From Chlorops oryzae (lineage: Eukaryota; Arthropoda; Insecta; Diptera; Chloropidae): a stretch of 64,000 bases of DNA. Within the stretch, counting starts at the first letter, position 1. Each line of letters begins with the position of its first letter. Below the pieces are notes generated by a model. The model saw only the letters and a list, made by a program, of their open reading frames with translations. It was not told the origin of the DNA and ran no database searches. Positions 33,726 through 47,216 of this stretch are shown piece by piece. A program made the translations under genes and the position numbers. Location of the stretch: assembly GCA_020466095.1 (NCBI GenBank), contig CM035808.1, positions 17,146,853-17,210,852 on the forward strand. Reading direction: 5' to 3'.

Positions 33726-35696
33726 CATTCAGCATTTACCGCGATACAATTTTTCACATCTTTCGACAAAACTTTTAAGGGTACGCCATTTTAAAAAACA
33801 CTCTAAAATCGTATAAGAATCCGAAATTTCTTGATAAACTTTGATTTCAGTGGGTTTTAATTTAAGAAAGAAAAGAAAATAAATTAAGACAATGCCAGGC
33901 AATATAGACATCCGGCTTACAAATTACGCTAATCTAAGCGAATAAATCCAAAGATATTGAAAGAAGAAATATAAAAATATAAGCCGAGTAATGAGTGCTG
34001 GAAATGATCAATTGCCGACAAGTCGTACAAAATAGTTCCATAGCTGCTTCTAGCAATGATTAATCAGAGCATGAGATCAAGTTTACTCGCCAGATTGAGA
34101 TTGATACGAAGACTGAAGACTGAAACTGAGACGAGCTATTATTACGCAGAAAGATATAAGCAAAAAGTTGTTAATTGAATTCGATTGAAGATGGAGAAGA
34201 GGTCCGATTTGTACCGATTTTTTCTTTCTACATTTTTTTAATGCTGGGATTGCTCTGTGAGAAATGGAAGCCGAACGGAAGCGCAATTAAATTAACGCCG
34301 TCCACGCATGTTGGCTACCAGCTGACTGACTAGCTGACGGACTGACTGACTGTTATTTCGAACCTAATGTCAGCATAATAAAATTCAAGATCAGCTTTAA
34401 TAACTAATTTTCGGTAGCAATCGAATGCGGCTAGTTTCTTGGCGATGAGAATGATGACGATGATGATGATGGTAGAGAAGATGAGTGCGACATGTGATTT
34501 GTGTATGACTTCCTGCCATACAATTGAACACACATTGAGACAATGAGCAACGATGAAAAATGTTGAAAAAAAAAAAAAACTAAACGAAAAGAAAAGAAAA
34601 AATCATAAAAAATCAAAGCCACTTTTTGAATGATCGCGCACAGACAACATCGAGCAAATGAAAAGAGAAGATTTGGAGCATCGCCATCGTGAATAAAGCG
34701 GAAACCCAAATTAAAATCGAATGCATTTCCTTTTGGTTCCTCTTCAAAATTAAAAAGAAAACTAAAGAATAAAAAACATCGACGAAGGGCGCGTTACAAA
34801 TTCAATCTGTTGAGTGTATTATCATAAAACGTACACAGACAGACAGACAGACCGACTCGATGCGATCGTTTCGTGTCGTCTTTGGAGAGCGTTGCACTTA
34901 TCAACAAGCAGCAACATTCGAGCAACGATCAATTCGATTCCATACAGATGACAATGACTGAGATCGCATCGCTGTATGAACGAAACGAAACAAGTAAATC
35001 TCAACGACGACAAGAAGAGTCGATCATTAACATAATCCACGTCATGATCAACATTATGTCTCGCACCGAGCGACCAAAGAAACTCAACAACAGCCACAAA
35101 ACTACATTTGCACCATTAAAAACATGAAATTATTAATCTCACGTCTCCCTCTCTTGTGAGGCGCAACATATTTTCTTCATTTGCATATCCTTGAAAAAAG
35201 AAAGAAATCGAAAATAAAAAATTTAACACAAAATGTTACAGAAAGATCGTGTGTTAGTGTCTCCCGGATCCCCCTTTTGCTACCATATCTACCAATGATC
35301 TTGAATATCTTGAAGATTGTCGCCCTTTGTCGTTGCACTCGAATGCTTTTGATTGAGTTTTTGAGTAGGCATATAATATGATTTAATGTCCTTGAATGCT
35401 CTCAACGGCAACGGCAGGCATTTTTACGTGCATACATGAACGTATAAGAAGTACGTGTGCTTAATTCCTATAGAGAACTCATTTATCGATCAACGCCAGC
35501 TGCTTTGGCTTCCACTTCACTTAAATCAAAGCCTGAGGTCAGTTAAATGCAAATTGGAATATCCTTTTAAAATTCAACTTAAACATAAAATTAAAATTGA
35601 ACACAAAAAAATTTTATTTCGGAGAAGAAAACCTCTCTCCGATCATAAGTCCTTGCAGAACGGAAAACTGTAAAAACACCGTAGTAAAATGAGGAA

Positions 35697-35994
35697 AAGA
35701 GAGTGCGAGGTAGAGAGGGAGTGAAATATAGAGAGAGTGGGGGAGAGAGTGAAGAGAGAGAGAGAGTGAGAGAGAGAGAGAGAGTGAGAGAGAGAGAGAG
35801 AGAGATGGAGAGAGAGAGTGAGAAAGAGAGAGAGTGAGAAAGAGAGAGATGAGAGAGAGAGAGATGAGAGAGAGAGTGAGAGAGAGAGTGAGAGAGAGAG
35901 TGAGAGAGAGAGTGAGGAGAGAGTGAGAGAGGAGAGTGAGAGAGAGAGAGAGTGAGAGAGAGAGAGTGAGAGAGTGAGAGTGAAGAGAGAGAGT

Positions 35995-36039
<45 letters not shown>

Positions 36040-36065
36040 GAGAGAGAGAGGAGAGAGAGAGAGAG

Positions 36066-36099
<34 letters not shown>

Positions 36100-36325
36100 A
36101 GTAAGGGAGGGAAAGAGAGAAAGAGAGGGAGTGAGAGAGCGGGAGAGAGAGATAAGGGAGGGAAAGAGAGAAAGAGAGGGAGTGAGAGAGCGGGAGAGAG
36201 AGAGTAAGGGAGGGAAAGTTAGAGAGATAGAAATGGAGAATGAGAGAATGAGAGAGATAGAGAGATAGAGAGATAGATAGATAGAGAGATAGACAGATAG
36301 AGAGAGAGAGAGAAATAGAAGAGTA
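35697..36325 (+). repeat. Long homopurine GA tract
   Basis: About 630 bp of nearly pure GA/GAGAGT/GGAGA sequence on the + strand. Inside it is a short minisatellite: a roughly 51-bp unit beginning TAAGGGAGGGAAAGAG starts at 36102, 36153 and (partial) 36205. The 256-codon serine/leucine-rich frame on the minus strand is only the translation of CT repeats. Potential roles (inference): dense GAGA-factor binding or triplex formation. Confidence 0.95.
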
Positions 36326-39300
36326 AGAAGATAATTCAGTTTTTTTCTTTTCCTTTTTCAAGCATGCTATAAATTCTCGTTGTGGTTATGATTTTAAGCA
36401 GATTTTGATTGTCTCCGAAAGTTTTGAAATAAAAATATTAATTAAGATTTAATCAAAACTAAAAAAAGAAAATAAGTAGAAAAAAGGAATCTTCTTCTCA
36501 TTAACTCTCTGCCAATTTGATTTCATTCAATTTCACGCTGACACACGAAACGACTTTCCCAACTTGGAATTCCGCCTTCGTGGCGTTTCCCTTACTAAAG
36601 CTAAAGCTTACACATAAATCCGCCATTTTCATTTCGCATATTAATTTCATCAATTTATTACTTTTCTTTTTCTGCTCTTAATTTCAACGCGACGTTCTTG
36701 AAAAACACTATGAGAAAAGTGTAGCGTACTTTAGCACATTCCCGGATCCTCTGTCATTTCCCTCCTCCCTCACTCCCACCCCGTTACATTTCTACCATTC
36801 CCAAGCTGCCGTTCATATAATTTCCGCCATCATTTACTACCAATTTCATTTCTTATCGTAAAAATACGAAGATAACATTACTTTTTTGCTATTCGCAAGC
36901 ATTTTCATTTATAGAAGCATCCTACCGATGTTGCACATAAGTTGTATTTACATATACACGTTGATGCGAGTGTAGGTACATACCAACTACATGGACCACC
37001 CAAAAAAAAAAAGAGAAAGAAAAAAATTCGTGCGCCCAACTTTCCAATTTATCTCAGTCGAAACAGTTTCGGCAGCTGGTTTTTTTTTATATTTTATTTT
37101 ATTTCTTCTGCTTCTGTTGATTCCTTCTTCTCATTTCATTCGTTATGTATGTACAAATTTTTATTTTATTCTTTTCAATACATTTTTTTTTTTGCGCTTC
37201 CTTTCTTTACTGCTTTTCGTTTGCGCTCCCTACTTTGTCTATTCTCTTGTTTTTTCTTCTACCTTTTACTTTCTTTTCGTTTATTTTCGCTTCTTTTCTT
37301 CGCATTTCTTCTCCGCACACCACCCACCAGCCATTTTTCCGATTTATTTTCCTCCTCTTTTTTACCTCGTCTTTTTTCCGTGCATTAATAAAATTCGTTT
37401 CATATCTACTGCCATTTTCTATACATTTCCGTAGTTCTCCTACCTACGTAGCGCAAAGGCCCCCCCTACAATTCACATCGTGCTTTAGGTTGCCCCATAC
37501 CAGCCAACCAACCAATGCTTCCGATGCATCCAATCTTTATAGCCGAACATCGAACGAGACAGCAAGCCTGGTAACTGGTTACAACGACTTCGACGACTTC
37601 CCATCACTACCGGCAGCCCGGCAGCCACCACTGAAATATCTTCTGCTCCTTCGTCGTTCAGTCGTCCTTATTGCTTTCGCTCCTCGTTCGCATACTCCTC
37701 GCCGTTCGTTCGAAATCTTCGTTCGTTATTATTGCCTCCCGCCAAATGGGAAAAAGCAACAAAATCAAGCAAAACAAGCGAAAGAAAAAATCGCAAAGAA
37801 AAATGCTTAAAGGAAAAAATCGAAACAGCTTCGTATATAAATTACTTTTCCTACATATCAAGGACTCTCCCTACTACATGCATACCAATTTTTTTCCTGC
37901 TTTTTTTTTTTTTTGTTAGTGACTTCGCTGGTATGAATATTTTTGTATGTGTGCGTTTGGGTGTGTATGTATAGCTATATTTAGAACATTTTCCTCTTCT
38001 TTTTTTTTCGTATTCTTTTTCGTTTTGAAGTGTGACTGGGCACTTGCAATTGTTACTCCAAAAAAAAAAAAAAAACCAATAAAATGTTTGAGAAAAGCAT
38101 GCAAAAAAAAAGTTGTGAAAAAACTAGGTGCCTTAGCATTAAAGCGTTGGGGTGTTGGGGAACAAGCCGCGGCGTCGACTGGAGAGTGGAAAGCGGGCTT
38201 TTGAAGTACTTCAGTTTAGTTGCATACTTTTGGCAAACTTTCGATTGCTATGCTCCCAACATTCGGTGGCATTTTTATGTACATTTTCATTCCCCTGACA
38301 CTGCTCGAACGAATTGCCTCAAGTTGAAGGACAGTTTGTTTTTCTTTCTTTCAAAGGTGGTGCTATTAATTTTCTTTGGGGTAGTAAGAGGCTCCTATAA
38401 TTGCTATAATTCTTTTTTATTGCAATAATGCCCCAAGAGTCTGATGAAATTTGAAAAGTAGCCAAAAAAAAAATTAGAATCGGTCTTAATATCGTAGGAA
38501 GAACCTCTCCGACATGTTTTCCTTATAAAAACTTTGATGTATTCTCACAAAAACCCAAAGCTCCAATTTCACATTCGCTCCGACACTACCCACCTAAGTA
38601 TCTAGAAGTAAACATATGAACGTTTGTATGTTCGTGCTTTCAGCATAACATATCGGCGGTAATTTATGTTACGTTAAACATACGCTTACATACGCATATG
38701 TATTCGCTCGTTTCGTATTCGCCTGGTCGGTTCGTAAGGTCGGTCCATTGGCATTTTCCTTTTCGCATTTATCGACCAATGATATTGGAAATATGTCAGT
38801 TGCGCAAAGCATCATCGACTGCTCTCATCGGTTCACTTTGGCACGTTAGTATACGTTGGAGTACGTTGGCTCGGTGCTCGTTGCCGTTTCACTTGATGGT
38901 CGGGGCGAATTTTTGGGGCTGCTCCAAATTTATTGTTGTTATGCAAAATGTCTCATTTATTGGATTATGCTGTGGAACATGCTGTGCTTGATTTCATTTT
39001 CAATCCATACATAGGTAGGTGCCATCAATTTTGTTCTGAAGCTCGTAATATTCAAGTACCTACCTATTTTATTTATTAGTTAAAGTGTCCGAAATACCTC
39101 GGCTAAAATCAGATCAGTGCATTCTGAAATAACATAAGAATTTATTGCATTTAAATTTGATTTAATTTTGTTTTAATTTTTGTTTATGTTCCCAAAAATG
39201 TTCTCACCACAAAAATTTCACTTGCAAGCTGTTATTGCCCACAGTGGTGGTGAGATTCAATTTTACGTACATTCTCTCAGCTGACCAGCTTCACCAAAAT

Positions 39301-40517
39301 TACGAAAATCCATAAAGCAATGAAGACGAAAAAAATAATAACAAAAGCAAAAGCAACAACAAAATGTAGGAATAGTAGTGTTGCTACTGCAACCGTCGCA
39401 TTGCTTTTTATTGCAGTTCAATCAAATTGCGAGCGTAAAATGTGAGCGCAAGAGTGAGAGCGCATCTAAGACAGCGTGAGCTGTAGTGTAGCTGTGAGAA
39501 TGAACGTAATGAAGCAAAACGTAAATGAGAGCGAGATGGCTGGCTGTCTGGCGTCGTTCGAACGTCGATGGGAATGCCAATACCCAACACACGCAGGCTT
39601 CATACATGTTCAAGTCCATCCATATGCAATAGCAATAAAGTAAGGAAAAAGAAAAAAACAAAACAAAAAAAAAAAATAAAAATAAGACACCCTTACAACA
39701 ACAAGAAAAAAGGAAAATGAAAAAAATAAAATAAAATGAAATGAAATTTCTGCTCTCGCCTGGGCCGTTGTTGCTTTTTTGATTTTCCTCGTTGTAAGTT
39801 CGATGTGTTTCGGTTCGATGAAACAAATGAATGACTGTCAGCAGAAGAAGAAGAAGAAGAAGAACGGCGACAACAACAAGAACAACACAAGAGAACATTG
39901 CATGGATTTTTATGTCTCTGTATGCAACGGTCGGTCTCATTCAATAAACTGAACTGACGCCTGACTAGAGCACATAGCACGATATTCGTATATATCGTTA
40001 CAGCCAAGCGTGTGTATATATGTTACGCATGAGTTGGGTATAGATTTTTAACAAACCTGATTGGATGTTATTGACTACGCTCATTGATGGTGTGCTTCGA
40101 CGACGGCGACGATAACGGTGCGCTTGGCTCGGTTTGGCTAACAGAGAAAGGTTCTTCGCTTTTCGTTCTTTCTTGTCTTTGGTTTTTGTGTTGTTGGCTT
40201 TGTTTTTGGCTATTGCTTTTCACTATTTCGGTGTTGTTTTTGTAATATGCTGCATGCACATATACATACATACATATGTACTTATTAAATAATAAGCGAC
40301 GCGTCGAATCATTGCTTTGCGATTTTTGTTTTTGTAAAGTTTTTATTCGAATATGTTTGGAAAGAGAAAAAATAACAATAAATAATTACGTCGAGAGAGC
40401 GCGCGCTGTTTTTTTTTTAAGTTCATGCCAAAACATGCCCGTCTAAAGTGAATTCAAATTTAAGGTTTTTAAAGCTCTTTCAGCTGACGGATTTTGTTTA
40501 TGGGCACCTATTCGCAT

Positions 40518-40805
40518 TTTTGTTTTTTAATAAATTTTAAAAAAATGTAAGAAAAATATTTTTATTTATTTTTTAAATTTTTTTAACATTTTAAAATTTT
40601 TTGTACAATTTCTTAAATTAAAAATAATTTTTTAACAATTTTTTATTAAAAAAAATTTTTTTAAATGTTTTTTAATTATTTATTATAAGTATATCTACTT
40701 ATTTTTTATATTTTTTTAATATATGTTTTTATATAAGTATTTTTTTTATATATTTTATCTTACTTATTTTATAAGTATATTTTTATTTCAATATTTTTTA
40801 CATGC
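40518..40805. repeat. AT-only low-complexity block
   Basis: Almost exclusively A and T in runs such as TTTTTTAA and AAAATTTTTT. No coding frame. A smaller block of the same kind lies at 48880-49000, just before ratchet point 2. Confidence 0.85.
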
Positions 40806-40944
40806 TTGACACCATTTAATAAAAATTTTAAGTGGTAATGAAGACAAATTCAGTAAAAAGCGATCAAAATAACTTCTTAAAATTTAATAACGGAAATTTT
40901 ATGAGAGACACTTTCCTTTTCTTTCTAATAAATATGTAAAATTC

Positions 40945-41110
40945 TCGTGTCGCGATGTTTTTTACCAAACTCCTTCGAAACGGCTGGACCAATTTTTATG
41001 AAATTTGGTGTTCATTTCGGGTAGATCTGAGCATCTGCCAACATCTACTTTTCATAACCCCTTGACCCGCACATTTAGTCTCATCGAGCAATTTTTACTT
41101 GCAATACCCG
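40945..41110 (+). mobile_element. Probable transposable-element fragment
   Basis: TCTCGTGTCGCGATGTTTT, ACTCCTTCGAAACGGCTGG and CCAATTTTTATGAAATTTGG appear in the same order as in a repeat I remember from many insect genomes. I cannot place it securely; a Helitron-type origin is one possibility. Boundaries are approximate. Confidence 0.4.
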
Positions 41111-42179
41111 AAGTATGAGCAATGTTAATTCAAACAAAATACAGTAGGCCGTAATATAACGTATACGTTTTATTTTCAAAATTAACGAACTGTTTTATTA
41201 TTTAATTTATGGAAGGATGCATTTTTGATTATTGAAAAGAAAATAAACATCCTATGAACGTCATGAGAAAGAGGAGGAAGACGGATCCAAGGAGATCTGC
41301 ATATTTGCCGAGATTTATTTTTTACACATTAGTCTCTGCTGAGGCAGTGCAAAGTTCGACGGATCAGCCAGTCATTACATACAATCTTATAAGTATAAAT
41401 TAAATTAAGTTGAAAGAAATTTAATTTTTGAACTCAAATAAATAAATATAAATACTAAAAAAATCCCATTTACCTACAGCAAGAGTCTAGATTGCTTCGT
41501 TGGTGCTTCAGTATTAAAAGTACCCCATCGTTTTATCGCCGTAACCCCTAGGTTCACCATTTTTGTAGTACCGTAAAAGGTAAAGCACTCCACATGCATT
41601 GATTCCCAATCAAAGACGCCCCATCGAGTGCAGCAATTCTCATTCGTTTATTCATTTTCACATCGCCCATATTCTCGCTTCGAAAAAGGCGTTGCCGATA
41701 TACAATATTGAAAGCATTTCTTGTCTTTTTTTCTTCTTTTCTTTTCCTTCAACCAAGTTTTTCTTTTTGAAAAACTTTTCTCCTCACCAATTCACCAGAG
41801 GCGACCTCACAACGGTCGTAAATATTGAGTGTTCCAAACCGATAAATGAGATTTCTCTCTTTTCCACGCACGTTCTTTCGAATGAACAAAGAAAAAGTGA
41901 TGCTGAACATTTACTTTTATTTATGTAGCACATGCTCTCGTACCCTTACTGCCACCTTTTTTGCTTCTTCAACTGTTTTTCTTTTTCCTTTTTTCCTTTT
42001 TTTGTTTTGTTGTTGTTGTTTTGAACTGCACACTTTTGCCATTCGTCCAATCGAATTCAATCGACGCTCAATTTGTTGCTATATTCCTTGCACTCAGACA
42101 CACATACATGCACAAATAAACTCAACGAACACCCAATGAACCCTACGCGTTTGAAAATTCGAATTTTTCTCGATTTTTA

Positions 42180-42340
42180 TTTCCCACACGCAACACACAA
42201 ACGCACACACACAGCCTCACATGCACACATTATGTATCCTTACAGCTTGCTTCGGAAAAAAGAAAATTGCTTTATGTACCTAAACGCACACACACACACA
42301 CGCGCGCACACACTAACACAAAAACACACAGTTAAACACA
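42180..42340. repeat. CA-rich microsatellite region
   Basis: Interrupted CACACA and ACGCACAC runs, densest at 42287-42330. Confidence 0.85.
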
Positions 42341-43575
42341 CAATCAGTGCCACACGCATACTTATATTTCTTTATTGAATTCCTTTTCATTTTTATATTC
42401 GTTATCGTTTCCCAAACTCTGCCCCAGGACCCCAACAAAGTAATGCTAAAGCCTTACACACCACTAATGAGCATGAATGGCTCGGTCTGGGGTCGCCTGT
42501 CGATTTTTTCTCGAGTGGGTGGCGCCCTTTGTCACTCAAATGCGCGCTGCACATGTACGTATGTACGTATGTATGTACATTGAACCTCCAGTTCTGCTCC
42601 TCTGCCATCCACTATGCGCTATCCATCCACCATCCACCATCGACCATCTCCCACTTCCGCTTTTTAGTTAACTTCTTTTACTTTTGTGTCGTGGCACTTC
42701 AAATCCAACTGTCGTCACAACGGTCCAACTGAACTGCCAATATACCGAACACCGAACCTCGAACTTTATGCGCTCAATCCAATATATTCAACCCAACCCC
42801 AATATCATCGCAAACGTGTGTATGTGTGCAAGCATATGCCGTGCCCTTTTCCCAGCTCTCAATACACATGTATTGAATTTTTATAAAAAGAAGAAAAAAC
42901 GAAAAAACGAAAAAAAAACGAAGAAAAAAAGTCGGAAAATCGTTTTTCTTTCTCGTTGACTTTTTTCGTACTTCCTTTTTGTTTTTGTTTTTTTTTTTTG
43001 TTGCTGTGCTTCTGCACGACTTTCACTCGTTGAACATTTCTCAAATTCCGTAAGCTTAACGTTCTCTTCCGCGCAAGCTCGCTCGCTCATACTCTCTCTT
43101 CATTCTTTCGCTTGGCATTTTCCCAATAGAATCCATTTTCGATTTTTTTCTTCTTTTCCATCGAGTTTTTTATACCCACTTTTTTTTTATATTTTTCCAA
43201 TACTTCTTTACAATTTGTTTTTTTTTTTTTTTTTGTTTTTTTACTCATCCTTTTTTGCACTCTTGCACATCGCGTCGTTAATTTCTTTACGTTTCACTCT
43301 CTCACGACTATGCGCTTTCACGCCAGTGTGTACGGCGAGCGTACACTCAATCGCACAGACACACACGCATAAGCATTTTTAAGGATCGACCACCCACCCA
43401 TCCATCGATTTCGATTGGGAATCCATCTATATAAAAATGCTTATATACTTATGTACGAGTGTAGCACATACCTATCGCCGATGCCGAAGCCGATGCCGAT
43501 GCGAGGTGCTCTGCTGCTCGATGGCGCTTCTGTACAGTGAGGCGCACTGCTGTTCGGTCATGGTTTATGTGCTTC

Positions 43576-43720
43576 TACACTGAAAAAAACAAGACCGGCA
43601 ATAATGTTTTTATGTATTTAATTCTGAAGTTTTTGAGAACACAAAAGCTGAAAGATTATGGAGTCCTTGCTGCAGGTTACTGACTATACATATGCATTTA
43701 GAACTTCATTTTTCAGTGTA
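43576..43720. mobile_element. MITE with TACACTGAAAAA ends
   Basis: 145 bp. TACACTGAAAAAAACAAG on the left pairs with the complement of the right end, TACACTGAAAAATGAAG. TA at each end fits a TA target site. The 47217-48015 element has similar termini. Non-coding. Confidence 0.7.
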
Positions 43721-45067
43721 TTCGCTGGTGATTTTCGTATTCATTTTATGTTTTAGCCGCTAATTCCATTGACTTGACAATTTTTTTGCTACGCTTTTTA
43801 TAAACGGGATCGGAGCCCCCGTTCCCCTCGTTTGGCCAGCGCTCCCAAGTCAGAAGCGAGCAAATCACATCACCCATTTCGAGCTTCGATTCGGCGTGGA
43901 AATGGAAAATGTATAGTGGAAAAGTGTTTTATGTGGAATTTTCTTTTTCCACGCTGTTGTTGCATTTTCTCTCTCAAATTTTCCGCTTTCTTACTGTTTT
44001 GTGTAGGTACTTTTCTTCTCCGTTTTCAATACTTTTTTTTCACGCTGATTTCTTTTCTATTTTCCATTTTTTCCATTTTTCGTTTTTCCATTTCTCCTTT
44101 TCCATTCTTTCATTTTCCCTCTTGCCTTTTGTACTTTCAAGCACCTACGTGCGCTTCACTAAAGCACGTCAGACACTTCAGCATTAAATGAGAAATATAG
44201 GGAAAAAAGTAGCATACTTCTAGGTGCTAAGCAGCATACATAACATTTCGAGAGAAAGCAAGACGTATTTTTCACCTTTTTTCTTATTCGATTGTATGGG
44301 TGCTTAAGGCTTTGTGTATGTGCTTGTGTGCTTCTTCGGTTCCTCGCCTCCTTCCTTCTTTTGCCTCATCGCTTCCTTCGCTTCTTCGTTTTCTGTGTGT
44401 TCTCCTGTGAGTGTGTTGTCTTGTGTGTTGCATGGCGTCGGGGACATTTTCTTTATAGAATTTTTGGTATGTATTGAGCGTATAGGATGCTGCTGTCGTT
44501 TTCGCATGTCTTTCGTTATATGTTAGGGATTTATTCATGCGAGTGTGTGCACGTGTGTGTGTGTGTGTGTGCGCGTGTATGTGTATTTGAGTGCCTTCGA
44601 AAGCACCCAAGTTTAAGCTTAGCTGAGGGTTTTTTTTTTTTTTTGGTTTTTTGTTCGTATATATTTTATGGTATTATTGGAAATGCGTTTGGATCGGTTC
44701 TTTTTTTCTTTTTTCCTTATTTTTTATACTTTTTTTCTTCTTACTTATATACATAGATTTGTATGAACATATGTAAGAGCATATATTGATATGTATATAA
44801 AAGCATGTATGCTTTTATGTCTTAGCTGAAGTGTTTTGGTACTTTGTGTCTTGCTCCGACGCGCAGCGTTTGCCATAGGGAAGCGCACAACATTCGGTGG
44901 CGACGGTAGCGTCTTTCTCGTTTTGATTTTTCAATAAAAATTCAAGCTCGGAGCATTTCGAAATGTAACGGCAGCGGACAGTAATCGTGAATATAGATTT
45001 TCCTTCTTTTCATACGTTTTTCTTTATCGTTTTTATCTTGATAGAATTGTATGTATTGTGAGTGTGA

Positions 45068-45090
45068 GTGTGTGTGTGTGTGTGTGTGTG
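45068..45090. repeat. GT microsatellite
   Basis: An uninterrupted TG dinucleotide run. Confidence 0.85.
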
Positions 45091-45465
45091 AGGGTGGCTG
45101 TGTGTTTCTTTAAGGATTTTATGATAGTTTATTTTACGTTTTAAACGTGTACGTTGGATCCTTCACGTACGTATGTCGTCCTTGATGATGCTTGCTCCGC
45201 CTTCGCATTTGGGAGTCATGAATTGTCGTCGTATAGAGAATTAATGTTTTATAGATTCTATTTTAGTTCTTTTTTCTCCTAATTTTTTAGTTTTTCTATT
45301 ATCGGTTGAAGGGATGGACGATTTGACGAGATAAAACTGAATTGAATTGAGGGGTTTTGGGTTTATATCTTGCTTTATTTTTTGATTAAAGGAGTTTAAT
45401 GATATCTCTTATGTCCTCCACTTCAAGTCTTTCAGAAGAGATAAATTAAGTTAATTTTTTGAACA

Positions 45466-45615
45466 TAAAGTGCACTCTCTCCTTTCGGACATTCCTCCTC
45501 TTAAACGGACACTTTTTGAGAATCCTCTAGTATATTTTCTTGTCAAGTAGTTTCCTCTTAAGCGGAAATTTTTTCTCGGTCCCGTAAGTGTCTGCTTAAG
45601 AGAGAGTACACTGTA
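45466..45615. mobile_element. Pogo-like MITE, GCGGACAC family, copy 4
   Basis: The left end AGTGCACTCTCTCC and the complement of the right end CAGTGTACTCTCTCTTAAG pair. Interior AAACGGACACTTTTTGAGAA and CCTCTTAAGCGGAAATTT match the other copies. TA follows the right end. Confidence 0.8.
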
Positions 45616-46756
45616 TCTCTTATCATAGAAATTCGTTCTCAAAAATTCCCAAATTTTTAACTAGAAACGGAAGTATGAAGCTTTTCATTATCGTTAGACC
45701 TCAGCTGAAAAGCAATTTCGGTCTAGCGACAAATAGAATCACGGAGACTGTACTTTTTCCTCGAAATAATCTGTGAGCTTAAAAAACCATGGAACCATTT
45801 CCCCCCATTCCGCGCTGGTTTTTGGTATCTTTTCATCAACTTAAATGTGATAGGAATCCATTGTTCTATCGTGTCGGGATCTTCATAAATCTTTCGAAAA
45901 TTGTTTCCGAGCATTAGGCAGTGATATATAGACGTGTTAATCACTTTATTTACTGAAATTTGAGTTGAATAAAAAACAATTTTTTTTTAAAATTCGAATT
46001 AAGAAAAGAAAGCGTGAATAAAGCGCTTATCTCATGCTCCGACATGTTGTCAGTAGGCAGTAGTATGAATATTAGAAACGATTAGATTGTCACAACCAGT
46101 ATGGAAGCCGACATACGCGACGATATGTAGTCTTAAGTAAATGGAACGAATTAACAAATGAGCGCACAAAATTCGGTTTTATCTTATCTCGAATTATAGA
46201 CGACGATGATACTGATACTGATACAGCCGTCTATGGGCCGAATGATTTTAGAGCAGGACGCTCGATTTCCAGTCACAGCCAATAGACGACAACGATCCGA
46301 TCGCTGCGATGAGCCATGATGGCGTTGATTTGTCTTCAACACTCTGATTTAACGTCTCTGTCTTCGACTCTTTGCACTTAACATTTGACTCTGTTTTTTT
46401 TTTTCTCTCTCTCTCTCATCTCTTTATCTCTCGACTTTATTATATCGGCTTTGGCAATCAGCGCTATGTGTAATAAAAAAAAAAAAATAATTCTTTTAAT
46501 AAAATTTGCTTTTTTCAACGACCAAAGAGCTTTCGGAATTTATGACATTTCATATGCCATTGTTGGCTGTTGATTATTCATAAATTCGAACATGTGTGTT
46601 CGTGTGTTCTTTGTTAATGATTTCGTGTATTGCAACAAAAATTTGTTCTACTAATTACTTAATAATTTATTCCTGTTGATAATTTTCAACTTACGCCTTT
46701 ATCTATATCGCTTTCAGACTCTGATGCTACTTTATTATTGCCTGCAAATAAAATTG

Positions 46757-46789
<33 letters not shown>

Positions 46790-47216
46790 TTACTTAATAT
46801 TTCATTTTCATATTAAAGGGATTGGTATTATTTGTGTGCGTATGTGTTATAAAATACAAGGCAAGTAAGGCATAGCCGAAGATGACAAAATACAATCTAT
46901 CAGAATTATCTGGCATCAGTTGTTAATTGCCATTTGACGGGTTAAAAACGATTAGTGACGATTTGAAAAACGTTTTAACTAACAAATTCGGGAGAGTTTT
47001 TTTTGATTTTGTTTTTTTTTTTTATTGATAGATTAAAAATATACAAAACTTTTCTTTTTGAAAAAGGAAATAAGAATGGTAAATTTTTTCTTCGCTCAAC
47101 ATTTGTTTTCCAAGTGAGAGACTTTCAAAATGTGAAACGCTTTTTGATATTCATCAATCAAACAATCTTGGAATGGCAGAATAAGTACAACAAAATAAGC
47201 CCGTTATCCCTATACA

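Noticed and set aside
35591..36361. 256-codon minus-strand frame rich in Ser/Leu
   Set aside because: It is only the translation of the CT/GA tract.
36942..37810. Three overlapping frames of 147-221 codons rich in Phe/Ser
   Set aside because: Pyrimidine-rich low-complexity DNA stays open in several phases; the residue make-up is that of poly-T/C translation.
44797..44818. 10-bp-arm palindrome ATAAAAGCAT-GT-ATGCTTTTAT
   Set aside because: A short AT-rich hairpin without context; expected by chance in DNA of this composition.
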